The position numbers and the translations under genes are program-made. This document shows, one piece after another, positions 7,602 to 17,027 of a stretch of 64,000 bases of DNA; the stretch's first letter is position 1, and each line of letters begins with the position of its first letter. The DNA is from Gp13-AA77 sp035946735 (GTDB taxonomy: Bacteria > Acidobacteriota > Terriglobia > UBA7540), in assembly GCA_035946735.1 (NCBI GenBank), contig DASYYZ010000005.1:28282-92281 (forward strand). The letters are read 5' to 3'. The notes under the pieces were generated by a model. The model searched no databases. It was not told the origin of the DNA and saw only the letters and a program-made list of their open reading frames with translations.

Positions 7602-8686
7602 TGGGCAACCGCCTTTCCGTTGCTGCGGGAAGCGGGCCTGTGGCCGTCACGACCCAAACCCTCAGCGATTTCGACCGCATTCTGCGCAGCCAGGCGCAAG
7701 TTGTCGGCGACTGCCCAGATCCAGAGCCCCTGCGGGCGGCCGGCATCGGCGATAACGGGGTTAATCAAAATGTCGTCGCTGCCCGTGACTTCGACCGGCG
7801 ACGAAACCGGATCGGACGCGCGGCGCAGCCGCACTCCCTTGCCCGCGAGCAACTCGGCTGCCCTCGCCGGATTGATCGCCGCCGCGGCTTCAACGTAAAG
7901 CGAAATCGCCATTGAATAAAACACGGGCGCCTGAAGAATTCGAACGGCAGGCGTCGGCGCTCGTCCCGCGAGGTAACAACCGATCTCGCCGCCCAGGCGC
8001 GCTTGAAGAGCGTCCAAACTGCTTGAGCCGGATCCGGCGAGCTCAGGAAGCAGGTTAAAGGCAAGCTGAGCTCCGAAGATGGCATGAGGCGCCTTCTGAA
8101 AGCTCAGCAGATTCACCGCTTGCTTCTGCAGTTCCTCAATGGCGCGAGGCCCCAGTTGCGATACCGGAGTGAAAAGGTTGGCCACTGCCGTCGTGATCTC
8201 GATGCGCGAAGCGAGCCGCAGCAAGATCCGGCAAAGCACGATGCTGGCAGGATGAGCCGCAGTAATGATGGCGCCCTGAGGCTCGGCTGCTGGCACTCTC
8301 GATCCTTGTTCGAGTGCGGCAATGCGCGGCGCCGCAGGGCTGGTTTCGCTGGAGCTTCCGTCCAGGTCAATCACGATCGCCCGCGTTAACTCAGATTCTG
8401 CCGATTTGGTGTCCAGGAATGCCGGCAAAGGATGAGGCCGCGCCGCCAGAAAAGCCAAATCGATCTCGCCCGGCTGAATCTCCGGGTTGAAGGATTTTTC
8501 AGGCTGGGCCTGATCCAGGTCGAGGATGGGCAGTTCCAATTCAGGGTCGAGGCTGGAATCAAGTTCGACCACCCGCGCCATCGGAAACCGCCGCTCCTTG
8601 AGCACCGCCAGCAGCTCTTTACCGAGCAGAGAGGAGGCCCCGACGATCGCCACGCGATAACCTTCAGGCGTCTCGGGAGCACTCAT
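7598..8686 (-). CDS. aspartate-semialdehyde dehydrogenase-like protein lacking the catalytic Cys
   Basis: The 362-residue protein begins with a Rossmann motif (YRVAIVGASSLLGKELLAVL) as in Asd and Usg-1, followed by the FLAARPH and VIDLDGSS segments. It retains the general Asd two-domain build with PVFYSMAISLYVE near the dimerisation region and DDILINPVIADAG near the end. The catalytic NCST-type motif is not found: the corresponding region reads AAHPASIVLC, so the nucleophilic Cys is displaced or absent. Semialdehyde dehydrogenase activity is therefore doubtful. It resembles Usg-1-like paralogues whose role is unknown. It overlaps pssA and lptE by 4 nt each, so it belongs to an envelope operon rather than to lysine/threonine synthesis. 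Confidence 0.8.
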   Translation of the reverse strand: MSAPETPEGYRVAIVGASSLLGKELLAVLKERRFPMARVVELDSSLDPELELPILDLDQAQPEKSFNPEIQPGEIDLAFLAARPHPLPAFLDTKSAESELTRAIVIDLDGSSSETSPAAPRIAALEQGSRVPAAEPQGAIITAAHPASIVLCRILLRLASRIEITTAVANLFTPVSQLGPRAIEELQKQAVNLLSFQKAPHAIFGAQLAFNLLPELAGSGSSSLDALQARLGGEIGCYLAGRAPTPAVRILQAPVFYSMAISLYVEAAAAINPARAAELLAGKGVRLRRASDPVSSPVEVTGSDDILINPVIADAGRPQGLWIWAVADNLRLAAQNAVEIAEGLGRDGHRPASRSNGKAVAH

Positions 8687-9546
8687 TGAGCGTGGACCTC
8701 CTGCGGAGGAGGATGTGAGGGTCGATGCCGGGAGAGCAGCCGCGCCGTAGGGCCGCTCATCATGTATCCAACGGTGATCAGGAGCAGCACAATCTCGGAA
8801 TACAGGTACACAAACAAGCAGACGAGCCCGATCAGGATTGCGGCCACGTACTGGCGCTCCCTGCGCATGTCCACCGTTTTGAAACTCGGATATCGAACGC
8901 GGCTAACCATCAGAAAGCTTAAAAGGGCTACCAGCACCAGCCAGGCGATGCCCCAATTCCAGTCGTGAATGGCGTCCTTGCGGCAATGAACGACGGCGGC
9001 GACCACGCCGGCGCCCGCCGGAATCGGGAGGCCTACGAAGTGACGGCGGTCGGTGGTGGGTCGAAGGCTTTGGATGTTGAACCGGGCCAGGCGCGCCGCC
9101 CCGCAGATGACGAAGGCGAAAGTAATGAGCCAGCCTACGTAGCGCAGGTGCTCACTCCACATGGGCCCGACCGCTTCTTCCACCGGACGAACGCCCCAAG
9201 CGAAGGCAAGCAGCGCGGGCGCTACGCCGAACGCTATAACGTCGGCGAGCGAATCGAACTCGCGGCCGAAGTCTGAGGCGGAATTGGTCCAGCGAGCCAC
9301 CCGCCCGTCAAAGCCATCAAAAACCCAGGCCCAACCGATCGCTTTGGCGGCGGTGTCAAAGGCGTAACGGCTCAAATCGGCGGCCGCGCCCCCGCCAATC
9401 ATCGCCGTAGTAGCTTTTAGAGTCTCGAGGATCGCGATGTATCCGCAGATCAGCGTCCCTACGGTGAAGAGGCTAGGCAACACGTACAGACCCCCGTGCA
9501 GCCGTCCTTTGCGGCTGGTTTTGATCATCGGTGAGTCTGCGGCCAT
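8683..9546 (-). CDS. pssA: CDP-diacylglycerol-serine O-phosphatidyltransferase
   Basis: The 287-residue membrane protein carries the CDP-alcohol phosphotransferase motif DG-x2-AR-x8-G-x3-D-x3-D, read here as DGFDGRVARWTNSASDFGRE followed by FDSLAD. The N-terminal segment GGLYVLPSLFTVGTLICGY is typical of Gram-positive-type PssA. It makes phosphatidylserine from CDP-diacylglycerol and serine at the cytoplasmic membrane. The next step, decarboxylation to phosphatidylethanolamine, is encoded by the psd gene 60 bp upstream, so the pair forms a complete PE module. Several further membrane helices follow the active-site motif. It overlaps the Asd-like gene by 4 nt. Confidence 0.95.
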   Translation of the reverse strand: MAADSPMIKTSRKGRLHGGLYVLPSLFTVGTLICGYIAILETLKATTAMIGGGAAADLSRYAFDTAAKAIGWAWVFDGFDGRVARWTNSASDFGREFDSLADVIAFGVAPALLAFAWGVRPVEEAVGPMWSEHLRYVGWLITFAFVICGAARLARFNIQSLRPTTDRRHFVGLPIPAGAGVVAAVVHCRKDAIHDWNWGIAWLVLVALLSFLMVSRVRYPSFKTVDMRRERQYVAAILIGLVCLFVYLYSEIVLLLITVGYMMSGPTARLLSRHRPSHPPPQEVHAQ

Positions 9547-9606
9547 CGTGATTCGACCTGCCTTCAGACTGGGCCCGGGAGCCGCGATCGCACTAAGAAC
9601 TCCCTG

Positions 9607-10260
9607 TCATTTTGATGCTGGTTTGATTGCCTCGAGCGGCGCTGGAGGATGCGGCACCAGCGCGAGGGTTGTGGATCCGGCCCAAACATGGTCGCCGACC
9701 TTGATTAGCAGCTCAATCGCCGGATCCAGAAGGACGTCTACGCGGGAGCCGAACTTGATGAGGCCAACGCGTTCGCCGCGCTGCAACCGGTCGCCGACCC
9801 GTTTCCAGAATACGATACGCCGGGCGACGAGGCCAGCGATTTGCTTCACCACCATAGGCCCGGCGGCGGTTTCAATGGTGAAAATGTTCTGTTCGTTCTG
9901 GGCAGATGCACGCTCTTCACTCGCGACATGAAACCGCCCTTTAAGGTAGACCACCTCGCGCACAATGCCGGCCGCCGGCGCGCGGTTCACGTGCACGTCC
10001 AGAGGCGACATGAAAATGCTGATGCGGCGAAGGGTGCGGCCGCCGGCATCCTCCTCCGCAATCTGAACCACGCGGCCATCGGCGGGCGACACGATTGCGG
10101 CGGGGTTGGCAGGCAGAGGCCGCTCGGGATCTCGGAAGAAGTTGAGGACGAGGATGGTGAGAACGAAGAAGAACGCCGAGGCCACGTACACTCTTAACGC
10201 CAGCGCCCCAGCGGCAACCAAGGCGAGCGGCAACCCGTACCAATATCCTTCGCGAACCAT
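9607..10260 (-). CDS. psd: phosphatidylserine decarboxylase (short, archaeal-type)
   Basis: Reading from the ATG at 10260 (MVREGYWYGLPLALVAAGAL), the protein has 217 residues. Two N-terminal membrane helices are followed by FFRDPERPLP, SPADGRVVQI and SIFMSPLDVHVNR. The self-cleavage site is seen in IKFGSRVDV, where the Gly-Ser bond is split to give the pyruvoyl group. Length and motifs fit the short Psd subfamily common outside enterobacteria. It produces phosphatidylethanolamine from phosphatidylserine. A second in-frame ATG at 10290 would add ten residues (MPAQDGGTLP). Neither start has a strong ribosome-binding site, so the start is uncertain. It precedes pssA in the same operon. Confidence 0.93.
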   Translation of the reverse strand: MVREGYWYGLPLALVAAGALALRVYVASAFFFVLTILVLNFFRDPERPLPANPAAIVSPADGRVVQIAEEDAGGRTLRRISIFMSPLDVHVNRAPAAGIVREVVYLKGRFHVASEERASAQNEQNIFTIETAAGPMVVKQIAGLVARRIVFWKRVGDRLQRGERVGLIKFGSRVDVLLDPAIELLIKVGDHVWAGSTTLALVPHPPAPLEAIKPASK

Positions 10261-10323
10261 GGGCAGTGTTCCGCCGTCCTGAGCCGGCATCGAGCTTGGC
10301 AGGAGGCTGGCATGTGCCTGCCA

Positions 10324-10341
10324 GCGGCGGATGACCGCCGC
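10324..10341 (-). terminator. GC-rich stem-loop between DUF465 gene and psd
   Basis: A perfect 7-bp stem (GCGGCGG, loop atga, CCGCCGC as read on the plus strand) lies just after the DUF465 stop and before psd, with partial outer pairing (GCCTGC with GCAGGC). There is no T-tract, so it may be a processing or attenuation structure rather than a terminator. Confidence 0.35.
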
Positions 10342-10346
10342 AGGCT

Positions 10347-10571
10347 CTAGGCCGAACCGTTTCTGTGGACGAGGGTCTGCATCTCGTCCTTGAGTCGAAG
10401 CTTCATCTTTTTGATTCTGACTTCTTCCAGTTGTTCCTGGTCGGTGAGGTATCTTTTGGAAGTCAATTCGTCAAGCAAGGCGGCATAGTGGGCGTGTTCG
10501 GTGCAAAGGCGCTGATACTCGGGATTGTTGGCCATCAACGTCTCCCGGATGGCCCCGGTGAGGGTGCTCAC
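10347..10571 (-). CDS. DUF465 (YdcH-like) small protein, GTG start
   Basis: The 74-residue protein contains EYQRLCTEHAHYAALLDELT and LTDQEQLEEVRIKKMKLRLK, the helical hairpin of the DUF465/YdcH family, whose function is unknown. I place the start at the GTG at 10571 because an excellent ribosome-binding site (AGGAGGTGATC) lies 9 nt upstream of it on the minus strand. The open frame extends to 10625, but that would place the ribosome-binding site inside the gene. The resulting N-terminus (STLTGAIRETLMANNPEYQ) matches the usual length of the family. It is the first gene of the psd-pssA run. Confidence 0.8.
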   Translation of the reverse strand: MSTLTGAIRETLMANNPEYQRLCTEHAHYAALLDELTSKRYLTDQEQLEEVRIKKMKLRLKDEMQTLVHRNGSA

Positions 10572-10975
10572 GTCAGGATCACCTCCTGAATTTAACGTTC
10601 TTGTCACATAGCTAGAGGCTATCACAGGCCCGAACCGGGTTCAAGTTGGAAAATGGTGGAAAAACTGGCACCCATCTAGCTGATTTTAAATAAGATGACA
10701 GTTTAAGCAATGAAGGGCAGGCTTGTTTAAGGCGGAACGCCAATCAGCGCGCCGAGACTGCAGCCGATGCGATTGACCGGCACTGCGAGCTCCGCGCCGA
10801 GAGCCGTGTCACTTCTCGCGCAAGAGCGGGATTGAAAGCCTGAATCCAAGTGCTTCACATCGTCCTCGGAGCATTCGCGATCATTCCTTCTCGTGTTGAT
10901 CACATGCTGGACTTGGCGGCTGCAAAATCGTCGACGTGATCGGTGCCGGTGCCTCGCTGCGCTGGCAGTCCCGGG
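10572..10975. other. intergenic region, no gene seen
   Basis: About 400 bp between the DUF465 gene and the end of the efflux operon. The part next to 10571 should hold the promoter of the DUF465-psd operon. A sigma54-like word (TGGCACCCATCTAGC, 10666-10680, plus strand) occurs but points to a stretch with no gene. I see no small RNA signature or coding region here. Confidence 0.4.
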
Positions 10976-12418
10976 CTACTGCTGCCAACCCCCGCCGAGA
11001 GACTTATAAAGCTGAACCAGACTTTGATACTCGCTGCCCCGAGCTTGTGCCAAAGTGAGCTCGGCGCTGTACAGCGAGCGCTGCCCGTCGAGGACCTCGA
11101 GATAAGTGGTGATGCCCCCCCGGTAGCGGGACAGCGACAAGTCAACCGAGTCCTGAAGGTCTTTTACCAATTCCTCCTGACGAACCCGGACTTGATGATA
11201 CTTCTGGTAGCCGATCAGCGCGTCCGACACGTCGCGAAAAGCAAGTTGGATCGCTTGCCTGTAAGCAATCACCTCCTGCCGCTGCTCGGACTCGGCCAGG
11301 TGCAGATTACCCTTTAGAGCGCCGCCCGTGAAAATTGGCTGAGTAAGCTGGGCGCCGTACGACCAGATGCCTGTATGTGAGCTCATCAAGCTGGAAAAGA
11401 TGCTGCTGCGCCCAAAAGCTCCGCCGCCCGAGCCCGTGAGGGAGATGCTTGGGAAAAAGGCTGCCTTGGCGACGCCGATCTCGGCGTTGGCGGCCACCAG
11501 GCTCTGTTCTGCCTGGCGAATGTCCGGCCTGCGTTCGAGCAGAGTTGAGGGAAGGCCGGGAGGCACTTGGGGAGGAAGGGGCTGATCCACGAGAGGCCGG
11601 CCGCGCGCGACACCTTGCGGATACTTTCCCAGCAGAATACTGATGGCGTCCTCCTCCTGACCGATCTGCCTCTCGAGGTCCGGGATCTGTGCGTTGGCGG
11701 TGTCGAGCACCTGCTGGGACTGGAGCACGTCAACCTTGGTGGCCACGCCATGCCCCACGCGCAGCTTCGTCAGGCTCAGAGCACTCTCCTGAGTCTTAAC
11801 GGTGTCCTGGGCGATCTGAAGCTGCAGGTCCAGATCGAGGAGCGCAAAGTAGTCGCTCGCCACGTCGCTTACCAGTGTGAGAATCACCGTCTGCTGAGCA
11901 TCCTCAGTGGCGAGAAGCTGGGCACGCGCCGCTTCGGTGGCCCGGCGCAGGCGGCCGAAGAGATCCAACTGGAAAGCGGCGTCAGCGGTGAGCACCAGAA
12001 AGTTTGATTTCGACTGGAAGTTATATTCCTTGCCGCCCGTGGCATTGGCGTTGCCCGATATCTGCGGAAACTGGTTTGATCGCGTGATTCCGAGCTGAGC
12101 CCGTGCCGCGTTGATGCGTTCGGCCGCTGTTGCGAGGTCATAGTTCTGCTTCAGCGCCGTTCGAATCAGCTCCTGGAGTTGCGAGTCCTGGAACACTTGC
12201 CACCAGGGAAGATCCGCGTACGATGTTGCGCTGGACTGGGCCTGCTGGTTCTCGCCCAGGTCGCGATAGGCTCCCGGCACCTGCACGGCCGGTCGATGGT
12301 ACTTCGGGCCAACTTCGCAGCCCGCCATCAGACCCACTCCCAGCACCAGCGCGACCATCAGTTTCCTCATACCGGCGCCCCGCCGGGTTTCCCCCGGGGC
12401 TATCGTTCTGCTCTTCAT
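10976..12418 (-). CDS. RND efflux outer-membrane factor (OprM/NodT family lipoprotein)
   Basis: The 480-residue protein has a lipoprotein signal (VLGVGLMAGC) and the OprM start CEVGPKYHRPAVQVPGAYR. Two outer-membrane efflux repeats follow (LATAAERINAARAQLGITRS and the second repeat with ERRPDIRQAEQSLVAANAEI). It should form the trimeric exit duct of the tripartite pump encoded just upstream. The ATG at 12418 is preceded by GGAGGG about 8 nt away, inside the end of the pump gene, so translation is coupled. An internal ATG at 12370 would also give a valid lipoprotein signal. It is the last gene of the efflux operon. Confidence 0.93.
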   Translation of the reverse strand: MKSRTIAPGETRRGAGMRKLMVALVLGVGLMAGCEVGPKYHRPAVQVPGAYRDLGENQQAQSSATSYADLPWWQVFQDSQLQELIRTALKQNYDLATAAERINAARAQLGITRSNQFPQISGNANATGGKEYNFQSKSNFLVLTADAAFQLDLFGRLRRATEAARAQLLATEDAQQTVILTLVSDVASDYFALLDLDLQLQIAQDTVKTQESALSLTKLRVGHGVATKVDVLQSQQVLDTANAQIPDLERQIGQEEDAISILLGKYPQGVARGRPLVDQPLPPQVPPGLPSTLLERRPDIRQAEQSLVAANAEIGVAKAAFFPSISLTGSGGGAFGRSSIFSSLMSSHTGIWSYGAQLTQPIFTGGALKGNLHLAESEQRQEVIAYRQAIQLAFRDVSDALIGYQKYHQVRVRQEELVKDLQDSVDLSLSRYRGGITTYLEVLDGQRSLYSAELTLAQARGSEYQSLVQLYKSLGGGWQQ

Positions 12419-12419
12419 G

Positions 12420-15400
12420 TCAGTTGCCCTCCGCCGGCGCAGCCTGCGGCGGCAGCGCCCCAGACGTTCGTGGCGGCCGCGCCGTGGCTCGCTCTTTTCC
12501 GGCCCCGGACCACTTCTCCACCAGGTAGAAGATCGCCGGAATAAAGAAAATTCCGATGGCGCTCGCCGCCAGCATGCCGCCGATCACGGTGGTGCCCATC
12601 ACCTGCCGCGCCACGGACCCGGCGCCGGTGGCCAGCCACAGCGGGACGCAGCCCAGAATGAATGCGAAAGAGGTCATCAAGATCGGCCGGAGGCGCAACC
12701 GGGCGCCTTCCAGCGCGGAATCTATCAGCGGCCTTCCCTTTTCGTACTCGTCCTTGGCGAACTCGACGATCAGGATCGCGTTCTTGGCGGCGAGGCCAAT
12801 CAGCATCACCAGCCCGATTTGCGAATAGACGTCGTTTTCAATCTGAACCATGTAAGGGGGCAGCCACAGTCCCAACAGAACGCGCCGCAGCCACAATACG
12901 CCGAAGGCGCCGAACACGGCCACAGGCGTGCTCAGAAGTACGCTGAAGGGCAGCGACCAGCTTTCGTAGAGCGCCGCCAGAATAAGGAAGACGAACAGCA
13001 GCGAGAAGGCGAAGATCGCCCACACTGGTACGCCTTCCTGCGCTTGCTTCTCCTGGAACGACATGCCCATGTAGTCGAGACCCATCTCGCGCGGCATGGT
13101 CTTCTTAAAGACGTCCTCGAGAGCCGCGGTCGCCTGATCCGAGCTATACCCCGGCGCGGCGCTGCCGACGATCTCCGCCGCGCGATACTCGTTGTAGCGC
13201 ATGGTGAACTCAGGACCGGAGCGCGTCTCAAAGCGGGTCAGGGCGGATAGCGGCACCATTTGGCCGCTCGAGCTGCGCACGTAGAACTGCCCGAAATCGT
13301 CCAGCGTCGCCCTGTAGGGGCTTTCGGCCTCCACGTAGACCTGCCACTGGCGGCCGAAGCGGTTGAAGTAGTTGACGAACAGCCCGCCCATGTACGTTTG
13401 AATGGTCCGATAGACGTCGCTAAGCGGTACTCCTTGCTTCAGCACTTTGTCGCGATCCACGTCCACGAACTTCTGCGGCACGCCTGGCAGGGATGTGGTG
13501 GCGACGAAGCCGATCTCGGGGCGCTTCCGGGCGGCTGCCAGGAACTTGTTCAAATTGTCGTCAAGAAACTGGACGTCCTGACCCGAGCGGTCCTCCAGGG
13601 CCACCGTGAATCCGCCGGAGGTGCCGACGCCGGGTATCGCTGGCGGCGAAAAGTTGAATGCGATTCCCTCCGGCAGACCGGCCAACTCCTGGTTCAGGCG
13701 CGCCTTGATTTCCTGGAACTGTTGCGCCCTTGACTTACGCTCGTCCCACGGTTTCAGAGTCACAAAGAAGAAGGCATTGTAGCTGGTCCGCACGAAGCTG
13801 AGCAGACTGAACCCGACCACGCTGGTGGTGTACTCGACGCCCGGCGTGTTCGCCAGAATCCGTTCGACCTGGCGGGCAGCGGCGTCGGTGCGCTCGCGCG
13901 ATGCCGCGTTGGGGAGCTGAAGGTTGATGAACATGTAGCCCTGGTCCTCATCGGGCAGGAAGCTCTTCGGTACTTTGTTGGCAAAGAATGCTCCGGCCAG
14001 GCCGAAGGCGGCAAGCGCCAGCAGGGCGAAGGCGGCCTTATGAATAATTGCCCCGCTCAAGCGGACGTAGTTCGAGGTCGCGCGAGCGAAGGCCCGGTTG
14101 AATGCGTCAAAGAACCGTCTCAGCAGCCCACGATTCTTCTCACGAGGCTTCAGCAAAAGAGCGGCGAGCGCCGGACTGAGCGTGAGAGCGTTGAACGCGG
14201 ACAAAATCACCGAGATGGCGATGGTCACGGCGAATTGCTGGTAGAGCTTTCCAGTGATTCCCGGGATGAAGGCCGTGGGCACGAACACGGCGGAGAGGAC
14301 CAGCGCGATCCCCACGACCGGCCCGGAAATTTCTTCCATCGCTTTGAAGGCCGCGTCTTTGGGCGCCATGCCCTCCTCGATGTGGCGCTCCACAGCTTCC
14401 ACCACCACGATGGCGTCATCCACCACAAGGCCGATCGCGAGAACCAGTCCGAAGAGCGATAGCGTGTTGATCGAGAATCCGAAGAGCGGAAAGAACACGA
14501 AGGTACCCACCAATGAAACCGGTACCGCCAGCAGCGGAATCAGCGTTGCGCGCCAACCCTGGAGAAAAATGTACACCACGACCACCACCAGCAGGATCGC
14601 GATCAGCAGGGTCCGGATGATGTCCCTCATGCCCGCGGTCACCGCCTTGGTCTGGTCGAGCGATACCACGTAGTCCACGTCTCCGGGGAAGCGCTGCTTC
14701 ATTTGGGACATCAGCTTTTGGACACTCTGAGCGGTCGCGACCGCGTTCGAGCCGGGCAACTGGTAGATCGCCACGATGGCCGTCGGCTGACCGTTCAAAC
14801 GGCTGACGATGCTGTAGTCCTGCGTGCCCAGTTCAACCCGCGCGACGTCCTTGACCCTCACGGTGCCGCCGTCCGGCGTTTCGCGGACAACGATCTCACC
14901 GAACTCCTCGGGCGAGAGCAAACGGCCTTGGGCGCGAACGGAATAGGTGTATTCCTGGTCTTTGGGGGCGGGCTCGCCGCCCACTTTTCCGGCAGGGTTC
15001 ACGGTGTTCTGTGCCTGGATGGCATTCACAATGTCAGTTACGGTGATGCCGAGCTTGGCTAACTGATCGGGCTTCACCCAGAGACGCATCGCGTACTGTC
15101 CGGCGCCAAACACCTGGACCTGGCCAATGCCGGGCAGTCGGGTGATGGGGTCGTCGAGGTTGATGAAAGCGTAGTTGGCGAGAAACTTGGCGTCGTACGT
15201 GCCGTGCGGCGAGTAAAGGCCGATGAGCATGAGAGGAGAGGTCACCGATTTCCGGACCGTGATGCCGTACTGGGTGACATCCGCGGGAAGCTGGGAGGCG
15301 GCCTGGGTTTCGCGTGATTGGGTAAGAATCAGATCGTTGTTGGGGTCTGTCTTCACGTCAAAGTTGACGATCAGCAGTGTGGACGAGTCGCCGGTTGCAT

Positions 15401-15644
15401 TGAGAGAGTACATGTAGTTCATATTGTCCACGCCGCTCACCTGCTGCTCGATGGGCGTGGCAACGGCCTGCTCGAGAGTCTGCGCGTCGGCTCCAACGTA
15501 GTACGCCAGCACCTGGATCTCGGGCGGCACGATGTTGGGAAATTGGGCTATCGGCAGCGCGATGATCGTGATGGTGCCCACGATCACGGTAAGGATGGCG
15601 ATCACGATCGCGACGATCGGCCGCCTGATGAAAAACTTTGACAT
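12420..15644 (-). CDS. RND multidrug efflux pump, HAE1 (AcrB/MexB) family
   Basis: The 1074-residue protein starts MSKFFIRRPIVAIVIAILTV, the usual HAE1 opening. It has twelve membrane helices in two halves with large periplasmic loops. The proton-relay aspartates are visible in helix 4 (GLVVDDAIVVVEAVERH), and the second half has GLAAKNAILIVEFAKD. It exports hydrophobic and amphiphilic compounds with proton antiport, taking electrons no part. Length equals that of AcrB-type pumps plus a short C-terminal Pro/Ala tail. Genes for the adaptor and outer-membrane factor flank it, so the pump is complete. No dedicated TetR- or MarR-type regulator is adjacent. The nearest regulators are a STAS protein and a sigma54 activator. 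Confidence 0.97.
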   Translation of the reverse strand: MSKFFIRRPIVAIVIAILTVIVGTITIIALPIAQFPNIVPPEIQVLAYYVGADAQTLEQAVATPIEQQVSGVDNMNYMYSLNATGDSSTLLIVNFDVKTDPNNDLILTQSRETQAASQLPADVTQYGITVRKSVTSPLMLIGLYSPHGTYDAKFLANYAFINLDDPITRLPGIGQVQVFGAGQYAMRLWVKPDQLAKLGITVTDIVNAIQAQNTVNPAGKVGGEPAPKDQEYTYSVRAQGRLLSPEEFGEIVVRETPDGGTVRVKDVARVELGTQDYSIVSRLNGQPTAIVAIYQLPGSNAVATAQSVQKLMSQMKQRFPGDVDYVVSLDQTKAVTAGMRDIIRTLLIAILLVVVVVYIFLQGWRATLIPLLAVPVSLVGTFVFFPLFGFSINTLSLFGLVLAIGLVVDDAIVVVEAVERHIEEGMAPKDAAFKAMEEISGPVVGIALVLSAVFVPTAFIPGITGKLYQQFAVTIAISVILSAFNALTLSPALAALLLKPREKNRGLLRRFFDAFNRAFARATSNYVRLSGAIIHKAAFALLALAAFGLAGAFFANKVPKSFLPDEDQGYMFINLQLPNAASRERTDAAARQVERILANTPGVEYTTSVVGFSLLSFVRTSYNAFFFVTLKPWDERKSRAQQFQEIKARLNQELAGLPEGIAFNFSPPAIPGVGTSGGFTVALEDRSGQDVQFLDDNLNKFLAAARKRPEIGFVATTSLPGVPQKFVDVDRDKVLKQGVPLSDVYRTIQTYMGGLFVNYFNRFGRQWQVYVEAESPYRATLDDFGQFYVRSSSGQMVPLSALTRFETRSGPEFTMRYNEYRAAEIVGSAAPGYSSDQATAALEDVFKKTMPREMGLDYMGMSFQEKQAQEGVPVWAIFAFSLLFVFLILAALYESWSLPFSVLLSTPVAVFGAFGVLWLRRVLLGLWLPPYMVQIENDVYSQIGLVMLIGLAAKNAILIVEFAKDEYEKGRPLIDSALEGARLRLRPILMTSFAFILGCVPLWLATGAGSVARQVMGTTVIGGMLAASAIGIFFIPAIFYLVEKWSGAGKERATARPPRTSGALPPQAAPAEGN

Positions 15645-15686
15645 GGCTTGCTCCCTCTTTCGCTTCTTGAGCGCCGATTTCGCAGG

Positions 15687-16913
15687 TCAGTTGCTGACTG
15701 CAGACTTGGCGGCGAACGGCGTCGGGTTCACGACCATTCCCGGCATGACTTTCTGCACGCCCTCCGCTACAACACGCTCGCCGGGCTTCAATCCGTCCTT
15801 AATCACCCAGAGGGTGTCCAGCCGCTCGCCGACCTTTACGGGCTGAAAGCGGATCTTGTTGCCGGGATCCACGACAGCCACCTGGTAGCTGCCTTGAAGC
15901 TCCGAAACCGCCCGCTGGGGCACGAGCAGCGCGCCCGTTTCCGTGGTAGTCACGGAGCGGATCCGGCCGTACTGCCCGGGGCGGAGTACGTTGCCCGGGT
16001 TCGGAAAAAGGCCGGCTATGCGGATGGCTCCGGTGTTCGGATCGACGGCGCGATCCGCGAAGTAGAACGTTCCCGTTCGCGGGTAGACCATGCCGTCAGC
16101 CAGGATCAGCTCAAGCTGGGTCGGGCGCCTGGTTCGACCCTCCGTGTTTGAGGGTCCTGCCGAGTAGTTGTAGTGTGACGCCGCTTGAAGGTATTCCTGC
16201 TCGCTCATCGTGAAATAGGCTTTGATAGGGTCCAGCGTGGAGACCGTCGTCACAGCGCCGCTGGCCGTGCTGACCAGCGCGCCAACTTGAAGCTGAGCCA
16301 CGCCGGCGATGCCGTCGATGGGCGAGATCAGACGAGTGAAATTCAGGTTGATCGTGCCGGTCTCAACCGCAGCTTGTGCAGACTGAATCTGGGCCTTGGC
16401 CGTCTCCACGGTAGCCTTGGCGGCCAGGTTGTTCTGGACGGCGTTGTCAAGGTCCTGCTGGCTGGCAGCCTCCGCTTTGGCGAGTGGTGTGTAGCGCTCC
16501 ACGTCAAGCTGGGTCCTCACCTGATTGGCTTCGGCGTTCGCGAGCTGCGCCTTGGCCTGTGCAAGCTGCGCTTGAGCTGAATCGAGCGCAGCCTGGAAAG
16601 GCCGCGGATCGATCTCGAAGAGTAACTGACCCTTTCGTACGAACGATCCTTCGCGGTAATCCTGCTTCATCAGGTACCCCGTCACCTGCGCCTTCACGTC
16701 TGCATTCACGAGCCCTTCGAGCGTGCCGATCCATTCTCCATAAACCGGCACATCTCTCTGCTCAACCGTCGCGACTTCGACAGGAAGGGGAGGCGGCGCC
16801 GCCGCCGGCGGCTTTGCACCCGAGTGCGTAACCGCCACCAACAGACCGAGAGCAACCAGGCCGGCCAAGGTCCAGAGCAGATGCTTAAGCTTCAAAACGG
16901 AATTGGATTTCAT
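15687..16913 (-). CDS. RND efflux periplasmic adaptor (AcrA/MexA family)
   Basis: The 408-residue membrane-fusion protein has an N-terminal hydrophobic segment (about residues 10-28), then VEVATVEQRDVPVYGEWIGT. Its lipoyl half-motifs read YLMKQDYREGSFVRKGQLLFE and LNFTRLISPIDGIAG, with a long coiled-coil hairpin rich in Gln/Ala between them. Beta-barrel and membrane-proximal domains complete it. It bridges pump and outer-membrane duct. It is the first gene of the efflux operon, 42 bp before the pump gene. No lipobox is evident, so the N-terminal helix probably anchors it. Confidence 0.95.
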   Translation of the reverse strand: MKSNSVLKLKHLLWTLAGLVALGLLVAVTHSGAKPPAAAPPPLPVEVATVEQRDVPVYGEWIGTLEGLVNADVKAQVTGYLMKQDYREGSFVRKGQLLFEIDPRPFQAALDSAQAQLAQAKAQLANAEANQVRTQLDVERYTPLAKAEAASQQDLDNAVQNNLAAKATVETAKAQIQSAQAAVETGTINLNFTRLISPIDGIAGVAQLQVGALVSTASGAVTTVSTLDPIKAYFTMSEQEYLQAASHYNYSAGPSNTEGRTRRPTQLELILADGMVYPRTGTFYFADRAVDPNTGAIRIAGLFPNPGNVLRPGQYGRIRSVTTTETGALLVPQRAVSELQGSYQVAVVDPGNKIRFQPVKVGERLDTLWVIKDGLKPGERVVAEGVQKVMPGMVVNPTPFAAKSAVSN

Positions 16914-17027
16914 GTTTAACTGATCTCCTCACTTGGCGAGCTTTCCCGGCGGATTGCTTCGCCCGAACAGTTCTCTCCGGCATCGAGGCCACGAGTCCCC
17001 TCACACATGGTTGTCGTTTGGAGAAGG

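Noticed and set aside
10666..10680. sigma54-like promoter word TGGCACCCATCTAGC on the plus strand
   Set aside because: It points to about 300 bp with no plus-strand gene, and a similar word (17476-17490) also points away from any gene, so both are probably chance matches.
12417..13250. 277-residue plus-strand frame opposite the RND pump
   Set aside because: Shadow of a clear AcrB-type gene. No recognisable protein features.
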